6,405 bases of DNA, taken from positions 1-6,405 of the forward strand of contig NZ_JBEXCV010000274.1 in NCBI RefSeq assembly GCF_040605455.1, written 5' to 3'. The DNA comes from Embleya sp040605455 (lineage in GTDB: Bacteria > Actinomycetota > Actinomycetes > Streptomycetales > Streptomycetaceae). A program made the position numbers and the translations under genes. A model generated the notes under the pieces. That model was given only the letters and a program-made list of their open reading frames with translations. It did no database searches and was not told the origin of the DNA. Shown piece after piece: positions 6,270 to 6,405 of the stretch; position 1 is the first letter of the stretch, and every line of letters begins with the position of its first letter.

Positions 6270-6405
6270 TTGACGGATCGACCCGAGGTGCACGCGGCCT
6301 GGGTGGCGGGACTGGCGGAGAACCCGGCGACGCCGGCGACGGTGGCCGAGCGCGCGCTCGCGCTGGTCCCGTCGCCCGGCGACGACGCGGAGTGGCTGCG
6401 CCGCC
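6270..6405 (+). CDS. Candidate immunity protein, helical-repeat type (3' partial)
   Basis: An open frame begins at TTG 6270 and runs off the window end after 45 full codons. The first residues read MTDRPEVHAAWVAGLAENP, followed by ATPATVAERALALVPSPGDD and AEWLRR. Third codon positions are nearly all G or C and an AAAGG site lies 9 bases upstream, so it looks coding. The LAENPATPATVAERALAL stretch resembles one unit of a leucine-rich-variant or HEAT-like repeat (LAxNPxTPxxxLxxLA), which forms a curved helical scaffold for binding proteins. In RHS loci the gene straight after the toxin tip usually encodes the protein that neutralises that tip, so an immunity role is inferred from position. The protein could instead be an unrelated helical-repeat protein. 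Too little is present to name a family. Confidence 0.65.
   Translation, partial: MTDRPEVHAAWVAGLAENPATPATVAERALALVPSPGDDAEWLRR

Noticed and set aside
5853..6293. Minus-strand open frame spanning the toxin end and the gap
   Set aside because: Its composition is Arg/Pro/Ser-rich out-of-frame sequence, and a plus-strand layout of toxin then immunity gene fits better.

Overview
The window comes from a high-GC actinomycete. Third codon positions are almost all G or C, GTG/TTG starts are used, and the main protein matches, from memory, the large secreted RHS proteins common in Streptomyces, Kitasatospora and related genera. The species cannot be named from this sequence. No RNA gene, insertion sequence, CRISPR array or attachment site was seen.

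Almost the whole window (2-6208) is one reading frame, the 3' part of a giant polymorphic toxin. It enters the window already open, so the signal peptide and extreme N-terminus lie upstream. Residue numbers here count from the GTG at 23, used only as a ruler. In order it encodes: a cysteine-paired N-terminal RHS shell region (59-2338); a block of about 16 degenerate YD repeats (2339-4450); the RHS core-associated domain ending in ADPSG (4451-4885); a strongly hydrophobic Val/Ala segment (4919-5086); a Hint autoprocessing domain from Cys1708 to His1857-Asn1858 (5144-5596); and a variable C-terminal effector of about 203 residues (5597-6205). The effector resembles what I remember of 'polymorphic toxin type 27', but I could not check this.

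A 61-base gap (6209-6269) follows. It holds a perfect 9-bp inverted repeat that ends directly against the AAAGG ribosome binding site of the next gene. That gene starts at TTG 6270 and is cut off by the window end. Its first 45 residues look like the start of a leucine-rich-variant or HEAT-like helical repeat protein. Its position directly after the toxin tip makes it the candidate immunity protein.

The likely working model is a secreted RHS cage that encloses its own C-terminal toxin, releases it by cleavage at the RHS core and/or Hint domain, and is paired with a neighbouring protector. The modules are recognisable from sequence. The toxin activity and the immunity role are inferred.
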